Part shown: positions 9,109 to 19,400 of the stretch, in pieces
Numbering within the stretch: the stretch's first letter is position 1
Layout of the letters: each line of letters begins with the position of its first letter
Origin: an uncultured Verrucomicrobiota bacterium
GTDB lineage: Bacteria > Verrucomicrobiota > Verrucomicrobiia > Verrucomicrobiales > DEV007
Length of the DNA: 40,300 bases
Assembly: GCA_902589825.1 (NCBI GenBank)
Contig: CACIUL010000031.1
Coordinates: forward strand, 1 to 40,300
Reading direction: 5' to 3'
Program-made: the position numbers and the translations under genes
The notes under the pieces: generated by a model
Seen by the model: only the letters and a program-made list of their open reading frames with translations
Told to the model about the DNA's origin: nothing
Databases searched by the model: none

Positions 9109-9512
9109 ACTGGGAATGGCTTCAGGGCCATGAGGCATTGTTGATTTGGCTTGGCGCACTGTCGTTGGTGAGCTTTATTGCCAGCATTCTGCTTATTCCC
9201 ATGCTCGTTGTCCGGATGGATAAGCATTATTTTGTACGGAGGCGCGCAGCAGGGGTATCGGGAGCCAATGGGCTCTTGCGCTGGATAATGGCCATTGGCA
9301 AGAACCTGCTCGGGTTCCTGCTTTTGATTGCAGGCTTTGTGATGCTCTTTGTGCCGGGGCAGGGATTGCTGACCATGTTGGTTGGCCTCACCCTGATGGA
9401 TTTTCCGGGAAAAAATCAGCTGCAAATCAAAGTATTGCGAATGAAGGCAGTGCGCCGTTCCCTGAACTGGATCCGTTCAAGGAAAGGTCGTGAGGACTTG
9501 ATCATTCCCTAG
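9105..9512 (+). CDS. PGPGW-type transmembrane protein
   Basis: 135 residues with membrane segments at about 11-35 and a hairpin at about 62-95 that contains FVPGQGLLTMLVGLTLMDFPG, close to the signature of the PGPGW putative transmembrane family. The C-terminus is basic (RRSLNWIRSRKGR) and probably cytoplasmic. The start is GTG inside the stop of the PQQ-propeller gene (GTGA, 9105-9108), implying coupled translation and a shared role at the membrane. Its biochemical function is not known. The stop codon at 9510-9512 lies within a terminator-like hairpin. Confidence 0.75.
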   Translation: MNWEWLQGHEALLIWLGALSLVSFIASILLIPMLVVRMDKHYFVRRRAAGVSGANGLLRWIMAIGKNLLGFLLLIAGFVMLFVPGQGLLTMLVGLTLMDFPGKNQLQIKVLRMKAVRRSLNWIRSRKGREDLIIP

Positions 9513-9546
9513 CCAGGTCTTGGGAGTGAAATTTTTATTTTTGTCG
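9504..9546 (+). terminator. Rho-independent terminator overlapping the stop codon
   Basis: Arms ATTCCCTAG (9504-9512) and CTTGGGAGT (9519-9527) pair with one T:T mismatch and one T:G wobble around a 6-base loop. A T-rich run (9532-9545) follows after GAAA. The left arm contains the TAG of the PGPGW gene. This is the only clear hairpin-plus-T-tract in the window and marks the end of the PQQ-propeller/PGPGW operon. Confidence 0.65.
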
Positions 9547-9689
9547 AATTAAGCTGTTTTTTTATAAAATAATCTTTCGGATTCCTTAACTTTTAAGTTG
9601 GTTTGGTTCAATTGCCTGCCACAGTTAAACAGCTGCAGTGGATTGGATGAAAAAAAGCATCAGATTTCGTTCAGTTTTGAGGTTTTAAC

Positions 9690-9695
9690 TATAGT
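9690..9695 (+). promoter_or_regulatory. Possible -10 element upstream of the DUF1501 cluster
   Basis: TATAGT (5 of 6 to the sigma70 -10) lies 60 bases before the DUF1501 start, in an AT-rich 240-base gap between a terminator and the cluster. No good -35 box is found at 16-18 bases upstream, so this is only a weak candidate. The rest of the gap (9546-9754) shows no gene or strong structure. Confidence 0.25.
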
Positions 9696-9754
9696 ATTGA
9701 ACTTGTTCCCGTCAGATTGGACGACTTAACCTGATTATTGTTTATTAGACCAAG

Positions 9755-11107
9755 ATGCTTTCGATTTATTCGAGGAATAAAAACCATTTCTGTGATGGAG
9801 TATCCCGCAGGGGATTCCTGAAAGTTGGAGGACTCTCACTGGGAGGAGTTTCCCTGCCCGGTTTATTGAATGCCGAGGCACAGTCCAGGGGTTCCAGTGG
9901 TCCGCTTGGTCACAAGGCGGTGATTATGATTTTCCTGGCAGGTGGACCACCGCATCAGGACATGTGGGATATCAAGCGTGATGCCCCGTCAAACATCCGG
10001 GGTGAGTTCAAGTCAATAAAAACCAGTGTTCCGGGTATCGAGATCGGTGAACTTTTTCCAAAGATTGCCGCAAGGGCTGAGAAATTCGCTTTTATCCGGT
10101 CCATTGTAGGTGCCCACGGCGGTCATGATGCCCAGCAGTGCCTAACGGGCAGGTCTCCTCGCAATGCCCCTCCCGGGGGATGGCCATCAATCGGTTCCGT
10201 CATGTCCACACTGCAGGGGCCGGTCAGCCAGGCGGTCCCCCCGTTTGTGGGGCTATCACCAAAATGCGGTCACGACCAGTGGGGCGATCCCGGTCAACCT
10301 GGATTTTGTGGCCCGGCTCACACTGCCTTCACCCCAAACCGTGGAGGAGGTTCCGAGGATGTGGAACTGAAGGGGATCAGCCTTGAGAGGCTTGGTGACA
10401 GGCGTGCACTGCTCAAGAGCGTGGACGGGTTCAGGCGCGATGTGGATGCTTCCGGGATCATGGACAGTCTGGATAGCTTCGGCAAGCAAGCCTATGGAGT
10501 CCTTACTTCAAGCAGGTTGGGAGAGGCATTTGACTTGTCAAAAGAGGATCCCAGGCTGGTGGAGGCTTACGGCAAGGGAACTGAGAAGCTGACTGCTGAT
10601 GGTCCGTGGAAACGACTGGACCAGTTTCTGCTTGCTCGCCGCCTTGTTGAGGCGGGCGCCCGATGCGTGACCCTTGGTTTCAGTCGTTGGGACTGGCACG
10701 GAGGCAATTTCAAGAGGGCTCGTGAGGATTTTCCTTTGCTGGACCAGGGAGTCAGCACCCTTGTTGATGACCTGCACCAGCGGGGCCTTGATAAGGACGT
10801 GTCGGTGGTGGTCTGGGGCGAGTTTGGCAGGACCCCGGTCATTAATGACAAGGGGGGCAGAGATCACTGGCCAAAGGTTTCCTGTGCCCTGCTCGCCGGA
10901 GGCGGGATGAATACCGGACAAGTCATTGGGTCAACCACTCGCGATGGCGGGGAGGCGGAGGATAGACCGGTTCATTTTGAGGAGGTTTTCGCCACCCTTT
11001 ATCACAATGTGGGCATTGATGTTGGCAAGGCAACGGTTACCGACCTTAGTGGTCGCCCCCGTTACCTTGTGGATCAGCGTTTCAGGCCCATGCCTGAGCT
11101 TGTTTAA
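9755..11107 (+). CDS. DUF1501 family protein with Tat signal
   Basis: 450 residues. The N-terminus carries a twin-arginine motif S-R18-R19-G-F-L-K followed by a hydrophobic stretch, so it is probably exported folded through Tat. The body matches the DUF1501 family: [18 protein letters not shown], a [10 protein letters not shown] block, [16 protein letters not shown] and RDHWPK. DUF1501 proteins belong to the alkaline-phosphatase/sulfatase-like superfamily; the conserved Asp and His residues in these blocks are the presumed metal ligands. The actual reaction is unknown. In PVC genomes it nearly always neighbours DUF1549/DUF1553 proteins, as here (37 bases to the next gene). The ATG at 9755 directly precedes the Tat region; no Shine-Dalgarno is visible. 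Confidence 0.92.
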   Translation: MLSIYSRNKNHFCDGVSRRGFLKVGGLSLGGVSLPGLLNAEAQSRGSSGPLGHKAVIMIFLAGGPPHQDMWDIKRDAPSNIRGEFKSIKTSVPGIEIGELFPKIAARAEKFAFIRSIVGAHGGHDAQQCLTGRSPRNAPPGGWPSIGSVMSTLQGPVSQAVPPFVGLSPKCGHDQWGDPGQPGFCGPAHTAFTPNRGGGSEDVELKGISLERLGDRRALLKSVDGFRRDVDASGIMDSLDSFGKQAYGVLTSSRLGEAFDLSKEDPRLVEAYGKGTEKLTADGPWKRLDQFLLARRLVEAGARCVTLGFSRWDWHGGNFKRAREDFPLLDQGVSTLVDDLHQRGLDKDVSVVVWGEFGRTPVINDKGGRDHWPKVSCALLAGGGMNTGQVIGSTTRDGGEAEDRPVHFEEVFATLYHNVGIDVGKATVTDLSGRPRYLVDQRFRPMPELV

Positions 11108-11143
11108 ACAGTGCAACTAATCGTATAACTGAACATTGATATT

Positions 11144-13612
11144 ATGTTTGTCGTTCGTCATTTTTTAACAATTGGTGCCTTTCTGATTGGGTGTGCATCC
11201 TCGTTTGCCCTGGATATCCACGCCGTTTCAAAACAGGATGAGGCGGCGCATCTCAAGGGGCCTGATGCGAGACTTCAGCTGGTGGTTACCGCTGCTGACG
11301 GTGTGGATGCAACCAGAGCGGTTGAGTATAGCGTGGAGCCTTCTGGATTGGTGGAAGTCTCGGCCGGCGGGCTTGTCAAGCCGGTGTCAAACGGGATGGC
11401 AACGGTTAGTGCCAACCTCGAGGGGCAGCCGGGAGCCCGGATTGAGGTAATGGTTGAGGAGATTGAGACTTCCCAGCCAATTAATTTTGCAAACGACATC
11501 GTTCCCTTGTTCACCAAGCACGGCTGTAATGGCGGCGGGTGTCATGGAAAGACCGAGGGTCAGAATGGTTTCCGCCTTTCGCTTCTTGGCTTCGAGCCCG
11601 CAGAGGATTATGAATTCCTTGTCAGGGAGAACCGTGGACGGCGGCTTTTCCCCGCTGCGCCTGACCACAGTCTTTTGCTTCGCAAAGGGTCCGGTGAACT
11701 GCCTCATGGAGGCGGAGCACTTTTTGACAGGGGTTCCTGGGACTACATGGCGATTGTCAGGTGGATGGAGCAGGGGGTGCCATACGGCAAGGAGGATGAC
11801 CCGAAGGTTGAGAGTATCTCGGTTTTTCCTTCCTCTAAAATCGTGCAAGCCGGTGAAAAACAGCAACTCTCGGTAATGGCTGTCTACAGCGACGGTTCCC
11901 TGAGGGATATTTCAGGAATTGCCACTTATGAGTCCAACCAGAAGGAGATGGCGGAAGTGGACCAGACCGGGTTGGTGACCATGTCCAGTGCTCAAACCGG
12001 CGATGCGGCCGTGATGATTCGTTTCCAGGAACAGGTAAGCATCTTTCAGGCTACTATTCCTCTGGGCGTTCCAACGGACAACCTTCCTCCTGTTGCAAAT
12101 ATTATTGATGATCATGTCTTTGCGAAGCTGAAGGTGCTGGGCCTTCCCGCATCGGGGATCTGTGATGATGCCACTTTCCTCAGGAGAGTCACTATCGATA
12201 TTGCCGGGAGGCTGCCCAAGATAGAGGAGGTGGATGCCTTCATGAACGATACTTCCCCGGACAAGCGATCCTTATGTGTCGACAAGCTGCTTGCAGGCAG
12301 TGATTACGCGGAATATTTCGCCAATAAGTGGTCCGCTATCCTGCGCAATAAGCGCAAAGGGGATACCCATACACGTGGCACACAGGCCTTTCATGAATGG
12401 ATTCGGGGCAGTTTGCACGCCAACAAGCCCTTTAACCAATGGGTCAGTGAGTTGGTTACTGCAAAGGGAGAGATTGGGCATAATCCAGCCGTTGCCTGGT
12501 TCCGGAATGTTTCACAACAAAAGGAGCAGCTACAGGATGTCTCCCAGATGTTCCTTGGCGTCCGGTTGCAGTGTGCAGAGTGTCATCACCACCCGTATGA
12601 GAAGTGGAGCCAGCAGGATTACTACGGATTCGCGGCATTCTTTTCTCGTATTGGTAAAAAGAAGTCGGAGATACCCGGAGAGGATGGGGTTTTTCATAAC
12701 GTCGGGCTGGCTACTTCCAAGAACCCGAAAACCGGCGCGGCTGTTAAGCCAACGCCCCTTGGAGGCGGGGAAATGGAGATAGCTGCTGAAAGTGACCCGC
12801 GCGAGGCCCTTGCTGACTGGATGACCTCAACCGAAAATCCTTTCTTTGCTCCAATGCTGGTTAACCGCTACTGGAAGCATTTTTTCAACAGGGCACTGGT
12901 CGAACCTGAGGATGACATGAGGGTTACCAATCCGCCCACCAACCCGGCGCTGCTTGAGGCGCTTGCTGGTCACTTCAGCAATTCCGGATATGACCTTAAG
13001 GAACTCATCCGCTTGATCTGCAACTCCACTTCATACCAGCTTACAGCTATCCCCAATGAACATAATGCAGGTGACCAGCAGAATTACTCGCGTTATTTCC
13101 CCAAGCGCCTGACTGCTGAGGTTTTACTTGATTCCATTGACGTGATCACCGGTTCGCAAACCAATTTCGGCGGACAGCTTGCAGGAACAAGGGCCGTGGC
13201 TCTGCCTGATGACAGTTACAACGCGAGCTCCTATTTCCTGACCGTCTTCGGCCGTCCCGAGATGGATAGCTCCTGTGAATGTGAACGTGCCCAGGGGGCA
13301 AGCCTTGCGCAGACCCTGCACCTGCTCAATTCCAAGAATATCCAGGATAAGCTGGCAGCCAGTGGCGGCAGTGCTGCAAGGCTCTCCGGGCAAGAGGAGC
13401 GAAGTGACGGGGAGAGGGTCACCGAGCTATACCGGAAGGCATTTGCCCGCGATCCTCTGCAGGACGAGCTGAAGGTCTCGATCAGTTATCTTGAAAAGAA
13501 GCGTGCCGAGGCCGGGGCAAAAAAAGAGGACGTGAAGGCTGCCGGGAAAATGGCATATGAGGACCTTGTGTGGGCCTTGCTCAACACCAAGGAGTTCTTG
13601 TTCAACCACTAG
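11144..13612 (+). CDS. DUF1549/DUF1553 protein with Ig-like domains and heme-like motifs
   Basis: 822 residues with a signal peptide (about 1-23). Order: a bacterial Ig-like domain (about 25-115), a Planctomycete-cytochrome-like segment with C128-x4-C133-H134, a second Ig-like domain (about 225-310), DUF1549 (about 325-530) with the C477-A-E-C480-H481-H-H-P motif, then DUF1553 (about 550-810, starting DPREALADWM and including NRYWKHFFNRALVEPEDDMR). Such proteins are thought to be extracytoplasmic c-type cytochromes, but no reaction has been established for the family. The CxxCH could bind heme c covalently; the CX4CH motif is unusual. The gene is 37 bases after DUF1501 and is followed within 25 bases by the PPC-domain gene, so the genes form one operon. 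Confidence 0.92.
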   Translation: MFVVRHFLTIGAFLIGCASSFALDIHAVSKQDEAAHLKGPDARLQLVVTAADGVDATRAVEYSVEPSGLVEVSAGGLVKPVSNGMATVSANLEGQPGARIEVMVEEIETSQPINFANDIVPLFTKHGCNGGGCHGKTEGQNGFRLSLLGFEPAEDYEFLVRENRGRRLFPAAPDHSLLLRKGSGELPHGGGALFDRGSWDYMAIVRWMEQGVPYGKEDDPKVESISVFPSSKIVQAGEKQQLSVMAVYSDGSLRDISGIATYESNQKEMAEVDQTGLVTMSSAQTGDAAVMIRFQEQVSIFQATIPLGVPTDNLPPVANIIDDHVFAKLKVLGLPASGICDDATFLRRVTIDIAGRLPKIEEVDAFMNDTSPDKRSLCVDKLLAGSDYAEYFANKWSAILRNKRKGDTHTRGTQAFHEWIRGSLHANKPFNQWVSELVTAKGEIGHNPAVAWFRNVSQQKEQLQDVSQMFLGVRLQCAECHHHPYEKWSQQDYYGFAAFFSRIGKKKSEIPGEDGVFHNVGLATSKNPKTGAAVKPTPLGGGEMEIAAESDPREALADWMTSTENPFFAPMLVNRYWKHFFNRALVEPEDDMRVTNPPTNPALLEALAGHFSNSGYDLKELIRLICNSTSYQLTAIPNEHNAGDQQNYSRYFPKRLTAEVLLDSIDVITGSQTNFGGQLAGTRAVALPDDSYNASSYFLTVFGRPEMDSSCECERAQGASLAQTLHLLNSKNIQDKLAASGGSAARLSGQEERSDGERVTELYRKAFARDPLQDELKVSISYLEKKRAEAGAKKEDVKAAGKMAYEDLVWALLNTKEFLFNH

Positions 13613-13636
13613 GGATCAGGGAAGTTGCTGTTGCAT

Positions 13637-16438
13637 ATGCCCAGTATGAAAAGGTTGTGGAGCTATGTTGCCGGGGGAGTATTTTCCCTTTCTGCTTTGG
13701 TTGAGGCGCAGTTGCCAGGCGTCAAGCTGGATGGGATTTTCCCATGTGGTGTGCAGGCCGGATCCTTTGTGGAGGTTGCCGTCACGGGGGCTGACCTGGG
13801 TGATTCAGGTGCCCTGATTTTCAGTGACCCGGGTATTACTGCCGAGAGCATTGACAATTCACGTTTCAAGGTCAGTGCCGGGGCCGGGGTGCAGCGGGGT
13901 AATTACGAGGTGTATTTCGCCGGACGGCATGGAGTAAGTGCTCCACTGGTGTTCTGTGTCAGTGATCGTGAGGAGATCAGCGTTCCGGGTGCGGCAGTTC
14001 AGCCTTCCGGTGCAGCTCTCATCAATGAGACATCCGTCATTAATGGTCAGTTGCAGAGTGGCAAGGCTCACTATTTCAAGGTTTCTGCGAAGAGTGGCGA
14101 TCGGATATTCATTGAATGTTTTGCTGAAAGGATTGCCTCGCGCATGGATGCCCTGTTGGTCTTGACGGATCCACTTGGTATTGAGGTTGGCAGGGCAAGG
14201 GAATCTGTCGGCGGCGACCCGCTCCTTGAATTAACGGCGAAAAGTGAGGGTGATTACCTTTTGCGGGTATCCGACTTCCAGGCACGAGGGGGGGCAGGTT
14301 ATCAATACCGCTTGATGCTGCGCAAGGGGGCACAGGTTGACTTTATCCTCCCCCTGTCAGCGCAGCCGGGGACAAAACAGTCTTTCCAGATATACGGCAG
14401 GAATCTTCCGGGGGGCGTGCCCTCTGGCGACGGTCTGGAGAGGATCGAGGTGAATGTGGATGTCCCTGCCGACTCAGATCGGTGCAGGACATCATTGCTG
14501 AAGCCGGTGAATATCGGGATGAAGGGGTTTCATTACCATTTGGGTGAAGGTCAGGCTACCTCAAACCCTGTGTTCATCACGCACTCGGCATTTCCTGTTG
14601 TTGTTGATGCGGGCTCCAATGCCGACCCTGAAGATGCGCAACATTTGCCTTTCCCGTGTGAGGTGGGCGGGAGATTTAAGTCACAATCGGGATCATGGTT
14701 TAGCTTTGATGCAAAGAAGGACCAGAGTTATGTAGTGGAGATCATTTCTCAGCGCCTCAACGGGGTAAGTGACCCTGTAATGAGCCTTGAGAAAGTGACT
14801 GTGGACAAGGATGGCAAGCAGGTAGTGGCAAAGATCGGGGATGCTGATGACGAGGGCAAGAACATCGGGGGAAGGAGGTTTCCCACCAGTCACCGGGACC
14901 CGACTTACCTGTATAAGGCCGATGCGGATGTGAAGGTCCGGATCAGGGTTCGTGATAATTATGCAACCGGCAATCCTTTTCGCTTGATAGTGAGGGCTCC
15001 TCAACCTGGGTTTGACCTGATCATGTCAGTGCCTCCGCCTTTCCAGAGTAATGCGAAGAGCAAGAAAGTGGAGCGCGGCGGGATCGCTATAAGGCGTGGG
15101 CAGGTCGGCAGAATTGAAGTCTATGCGCTTCGCCGTGACGGTTTTAATGAACCCATTGAGTTAAGAGTTGAAGGGTTTCCTGATACTTTTCAAACAACTC
15201 CCGCAACAATGGGGCCTGGAGCAACCCAGGTTTCGATCCCCTTCATGCCGGGCGTTGACACACCCGCCTGGAGTGGACGTGTGCGTGTGTCAGGCACTGC
15301 GGTGGTTGCCGGCAATGAGGTCCAGCGGCAGGCAGAATCAGCGGCGGTTAACTGGACAATTAATGATTATGATAAGGAGCGTGTTTTCTGCAGGGTGGGC
15401 GAGTCTCTCATTGTTGGCTCTGTTGAAGAAAAGTCTCCACTGGTGATTGTCCCGCCGGAGGGCGGCATCCTTGAAACGTCACTTGGTGGCAAGATCGATC
15501 TCCCTGTAAAGCTTTCTGCCAATGCTGAGGTTAAGGATAAAATCACCATCAAGGTGATTGACTTTCCGGGAATGGGCAAGAAGCCGCCGCAGGTGCAGAT
15601 TGACAAGGGCAAGGTTGAGGCCACCCTGCCGATATCCCTGCTCAATAACAAAGACGGCAATCAGTTTAAGCCTGGAACCCACCGGTTCAGGATACAGGCT
15701 TCCACCAAGCTTGGTTATCGTCGCGACTTGGATGCTGCAAACAGGGCTGAAGAGAAAAAGAAGAAGGCGGTTGCCAATGTAGAAGTTGCCCGCAAGGCGG
15801 TTGATCCTGCCAAGAAGGCTCGGGATGAAGCCAGTAAAAAGCTTAATGAGGCACGGGCAGGTAATGCCGGCAACGAGCAGGAGAAGGCTGCGCTGGTGGC
15901 TCAGGCGGAGGCCAATCTGAATCAGGAAGAAGCCAATTTAAAGAAAGCCGAAGAGGAACTCAAGCAGGCAGAGGCAGGAAAGAAAGATGCCGAGAACAGG
16001 GCAAAGCAGGCTGCTGAACGCTCCAAGCCAAAGGACCTTGTATTTACCAGCTTCACGATGCCGCTTACCGTTAAAATTGCGGAAACCCCGGTCAGGATAA
16101 AGACGGTGGATATTCCTGCAGAATTTCCGAAAGCGGGGAAGGCGGAAATTACGGTGGGAGTTGAGCGGCTGTATGGTTTTGCTGATGCTGTTGAGCTTCA
16201 GTTTAAATTTGCCGATGGAGTGAAGGGCGTGACTGCCCAGAATGCCACCATTGCCAAGGACCAGGACACCGTAAAGGTGCCTATTGAAATCAAGCCTGAT
16301 GCACCGGCTGGCGTCTTGGGGTTTGAAACCATTGCCAAGCTCAAGTTTAACGGCATTGACCTGCAATCCAGCACCCCTTCTGAAATCAAGGTGGTTGATT
16401 CTGCTGCTGCCACCCAGGATCCCGCTCCCTCCCCGTGA
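13637..16438 (+). CDS. Secreted PPC-domain protein with Ala/Lys/Glu-rich coiled coil
   Basis: About 933 residues. A signal peptide (ending ALVEAQ) is followed by an IPT/Ig-like domain ('GIFPCGVQAGSFVEVAVTG'), a PPC domain (about 115-235: GKAHYFKVSAKSGDRIFIE to GDYLLRVSD) and a second PPC-like domain (about 340-460: SGSWFSFDAKKDQSYVVEI). Further Ig/CARDB-like beta domains follow, then a charged coiled coil (about 700-797, rich in A, K, E) and a final beta domain. No enzyme motif is seen, so a structural or binding role on the cell surface is likely. An in-frame TTG at 13625 is possible, but ATG 13637 with AGGGAAG 12 bases upstream is preferred; ATG 13646 is also open. The gene is coupled to the WD40 gene by a GTGA overlap at 16435. 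Confidence 0.85.
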   Translation: MPSMKRLWSYVAGGVFSLSALVEAQLPGVKLDGIFPCGVQAGSFVEVAVTGADLGDSGALIFSDPGITAESIDNSRFKVSAGAGVQRGNYEVYFAGRHGVSAPLVFCVSDREEISVPGAAVQPSGAALINETSVINGQLQSGKAHYFKVSAKSGDRIFIECFAERIASRMDALLVLTDPLGIEVGRARESVGGDPLLELTAKSEGDYLLRVSDFQARGGAGYQYRLMLRKGAQVDFILPLSAQPGTKQSFQIYGRNLPGGVPSGDGLERIEVNVDVPADSDRCRTSLLKPVNIGMKGFHYHLGEGQATSNPVFITHSAFPVVVDAGSNADPEDAQHLPFPCEVGGRFKSQSGSWFSFDAKKDQSYVVEIISQRLNGVSDPVMSLEKVTVDKDGKQVVAKIGDADDEGKNIGGRRFPTSHRDPTYLYKADADVKVRIRVRDNYATGNPFRLIVRAPQPGFDLIMSVPPPFQSNAKSKKVERGGIAIRRGQVGRIEVYALRRDGFNEPIELRVEGFPDTFQTTPATMGPGATQVSIPFMPGVDTPAWSGRVRVSGTAVVAGNEVQRQAESAAVNWTINDYDKERVFCRVGESLIVGSVEEKSPLVIVPPEGGILETSLGGKIDLPVKLSANAEVKDKITIKVIDFPGMGKKPPQVQIDKGKVEATLPISLLNNKDGNQFKPGTHRFRIQASTKLGYRRDLDAANRAEEKKKKAVANVEVARKAVDPAKKARDEASKKLNEARAGNAGNEQEKAALVAQAEANLNQEEANLKKAEEELKQAEAGKKDAENRAKQAAERSKPKDLVFTSFTMPLTVKIAETPVRIKTVDIPAEFPKAGKAEITVGVERLYGFADAVELQFKFADGVKGVTAQNATIAKDQDTVKVPIEIKPDAPAGVLGFETIAKLKFNGIDLQSSTPSEIKVVDSAAATQDPAPSP

Positions 16439-19400
16439 AGATTCCCGTTTGTTATCTCCTCCTTTTTCTTCCTGTGTCCTTAACCTCAACCTTGAGGGCG
16501 GCACCCCTCGAGGTTGGTCCATTGACGCACCAGGGAGCTGTCAGTTACGCCAAGCACATCGCCCCGGTGTTCAAGAAAAGCTGTGTTGCCTGCCATAATG
16601 CCAGCAAGGCGAAGGCAAAGCTTAACCTTGAGGATGTCCCGTCGATGATGAAAGGCTCCTCTGACGGTCCGGTGCTGGTTCCGGGCAAGGCTGATGAGAG
16701 CCTGCTTTTTCTCCTCGCTGCCCACCGTGAGGAGGAATTCATGCCTCCGCCGGGCAATAAATCCAATGCGCCCAACCTTAACCCTGAGCAACTCGCCTTG
16801 CTGAAGCTCTGGATTGACCAGGGAGCGAAGGATGATGACACCCTTGCTGCAGAGCGTGAGGTGAAATTCTCCAAGATGAGTGAACGGGTGAAGGCCATTT
16901 ACTCTGTGGCACTCTCACCGGATAATCAATATGCAGCGGTTGGCCGCGGTAACCGTCTCTTTGTCTATGACCTGGCCACTGGAGAGTTGTCTGGTGAACT
17001 TTCTGATCCCGGGATTGCGGATAAGGGTGGAGCGGCGCATCTGGATATTGTTGGCAGCCTTGCCTTTAATCATGATGGATTGCTGGCTTCCGGGGGGTTT
17101 CGCACGATTAAGCTTTGGCGCCGGCCGGAGGGAGTCCTGGTTGAAACACTTGAGCCGGTGACGGGAGTGCCTCGTTCGGCGGTTTCCGCAAGCACTGGAG
17201 AGAATGCCCTGGTGGGTGAGGAGAGCGGGTTGGTGCGGCTTTATATGCTGGGTGGAAAGGGCGTCAAGACTTTCCAGGGGCATGCCGCCGCGGTAACGGG
17301 TGTTGGGTTTGGTAGTGAGGACAGGCTTGTTACCGCTTCACTGGATAAGTTTCTCAAGGTATGGACGGGACCAGGGGAGGGTGATCCCAAGACCATTGAG
17401 CTGCCCTCGCCGATACACAGCATGGTTGTCGGCCGCTCGGGTAAACTGGCGGCATGCGGCTGTGAGGACGGCGTGATCAGGTTGGTGGATTTAACCGCTG
17501 TGGCTGCGGGCCAAGAGGTGAAGGCAGGGGATGGAGGCATGGGATTTGTTGAGCTCAAGGGGCACCAGGGGGCGGTGGTTGCTCTCCGGGTTTTTGACGG
17601 GGAGGGCGGCCAGTTGCTCTCTGCTGGGGCGGACAGCACGCTCAGGCACTGGAAAATAAATGTTTCAGGGGGAGAACAGGTGAAGCAGATTGGAAATGGA
17701 AGCGTGGCGCGTATGATCGCCGTGTCCTCGGATGGTTCGCGCTTTGCCTCCGTTTCGGGTAATGACACACTGAAGCTCTGGGACGGGGCAAGCGGTAAGT
17801 TGGTGATTGACGCGAAGACTACCTGGAGGGCAATGAGGGCGGATAAGGCAGCTGCCTCGGCATTGACGGTTGCAACCAAACTAGGCGATGAGCGCAAGAA
17901 GCAGTTTGATGCAGCGGAAAAGAAGCTCAAGACTGATCTTGAGACGGTAAAGAAGGCGCAGGAGGCTGAGAAAACCTCTCAGGAGGCGAGGGACAAGAAG
18001 ATGCCTGAGTTCAGGGCGGCTGAGGAAAATAAGATGAAGACGGACTCGGAGGTCAAGGCGCAGGAGGAGGCAAAGGTTCTCGCGGAGGCCGAGGTCAAGA
18101 AGGCTGAGGCAGGAAAGGCTGATGCCCAGGCACAGCTGAAGGCCAGGAGTGAGGAGGAGAGCAAGGCGCAGGCTGCAGTGAAGGCTGCCTCAGGGGAGGA
18201 GGAGAAGACCAAGGCGGATTCCTTGCTCAGCGCTGCTGCTGATGCGCGTTCCAAGGCAACAGAAGCCCTGAAGGGACTGGATGATCAGGTCAAAAAAACC
18301 AAAATGCAGCTGGCAATGACAACCAATGCATTGAAGGCGACTCAGGACGCGGCCAAGAAGGCGGCTGATGAGCACGCAAAACAGAAGAAGGAATTTGACG
18401 AAGTGGAGCGCAAATACAAGGAAGCCGTGCGTAATCGCGAGGTTGCAGGGCGGTTTGTGACGAGGGCAGAAGAAGCAAAGGGATTGGCACAGGGGAAACT
18501 GGATGCGGCGCAAAAGACGCTCGAGTTGAGGAAGGCGGAAAGTGAGGAAGCCAAGAAGGCGGCAGCCACAGCGGGCAGTGTATTGGGTGCCGTTGAGTTT
18601 TCCGAGGATGGCAGCCGTGTTCTGGCTTCAGGTGATGACGGTAACCTTTATTCCTGGGCAGCCAAGACGGGGCTGCCTTCGCGCGTCATCAATATCGGTC
18701 CGGGCGCATCTGTTGCACTGTGCCGGGCTGGCAAGAACGTATTGTCCGTGAAGAATGACAAGTCCGTCAAGGCATGGAACTTGGCTCCTGGCTGGTCGCT
18801 TGAGCGCACCATTGGTCAAACCGGTGACGCGAAGGTGATTGTTGACCGGGTCAACAGCATCGCCTTCAGCCCCGATGGCAACCTTCTTGCAAGCGGCAGC
18901 GGAGTTCCCTCACGGAGCGGCGCAATCAATGTCTGGCAGGTCAAGGATGGTAAGGAGGTGTGCAGGAACACCGATTCCCACAGTGACACCATATCGGCAA
19001 TTGCCTTCAGTCCTGATGGCAGCCGTATTGCAACCAGTGCAGCAGACCGCTTCGTCAAGGTCTTCAAGACCGCTGATGCCAGCCTGGAGCGGGCGTTTGA
19101 GGGGCATACCAACCATGTGCTTGATGTCAGCTGGCGTGCGGATGGTCTCGCACTTGCCAGTGCCGGAGCTGACCACGTGGTCAAGGTCTGGGATTTTGAG
19201 GCGGGAACCCAGAAGCAAACCGTCAAGGGGCACAGCAAGGCGGTGTCCTCGGTTGATTTCGTGGGCATCACCGAGACCCTTCTCACCGGAAGTGGTGACA
19301 AGTCGGTGCGTCTGGCCAACCAGCCCCTTCCTGATGGGGGCACATTCATTCATGCCGCTGAGAGCAGTCGTGATGGCTCCATTATTGCCGCTGGCGGAGA

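Noticed and set aside
11101-11112. Palindrome TGTTTAAACA at the end of the DUF1501 gene
   Set aside because: It has no loop or T tract and lies inside an apparent operon; probably chance.
15938-18254. Several long minus-strand frames (for example 15938-16522 and 17241-17930)
   Set aside because: They mirror coiled-coil-coding sequence rich in GAG/AAG/GCN codons, which lacks antisense stops; their translations are low-complexity Ser/Leu/Phe.
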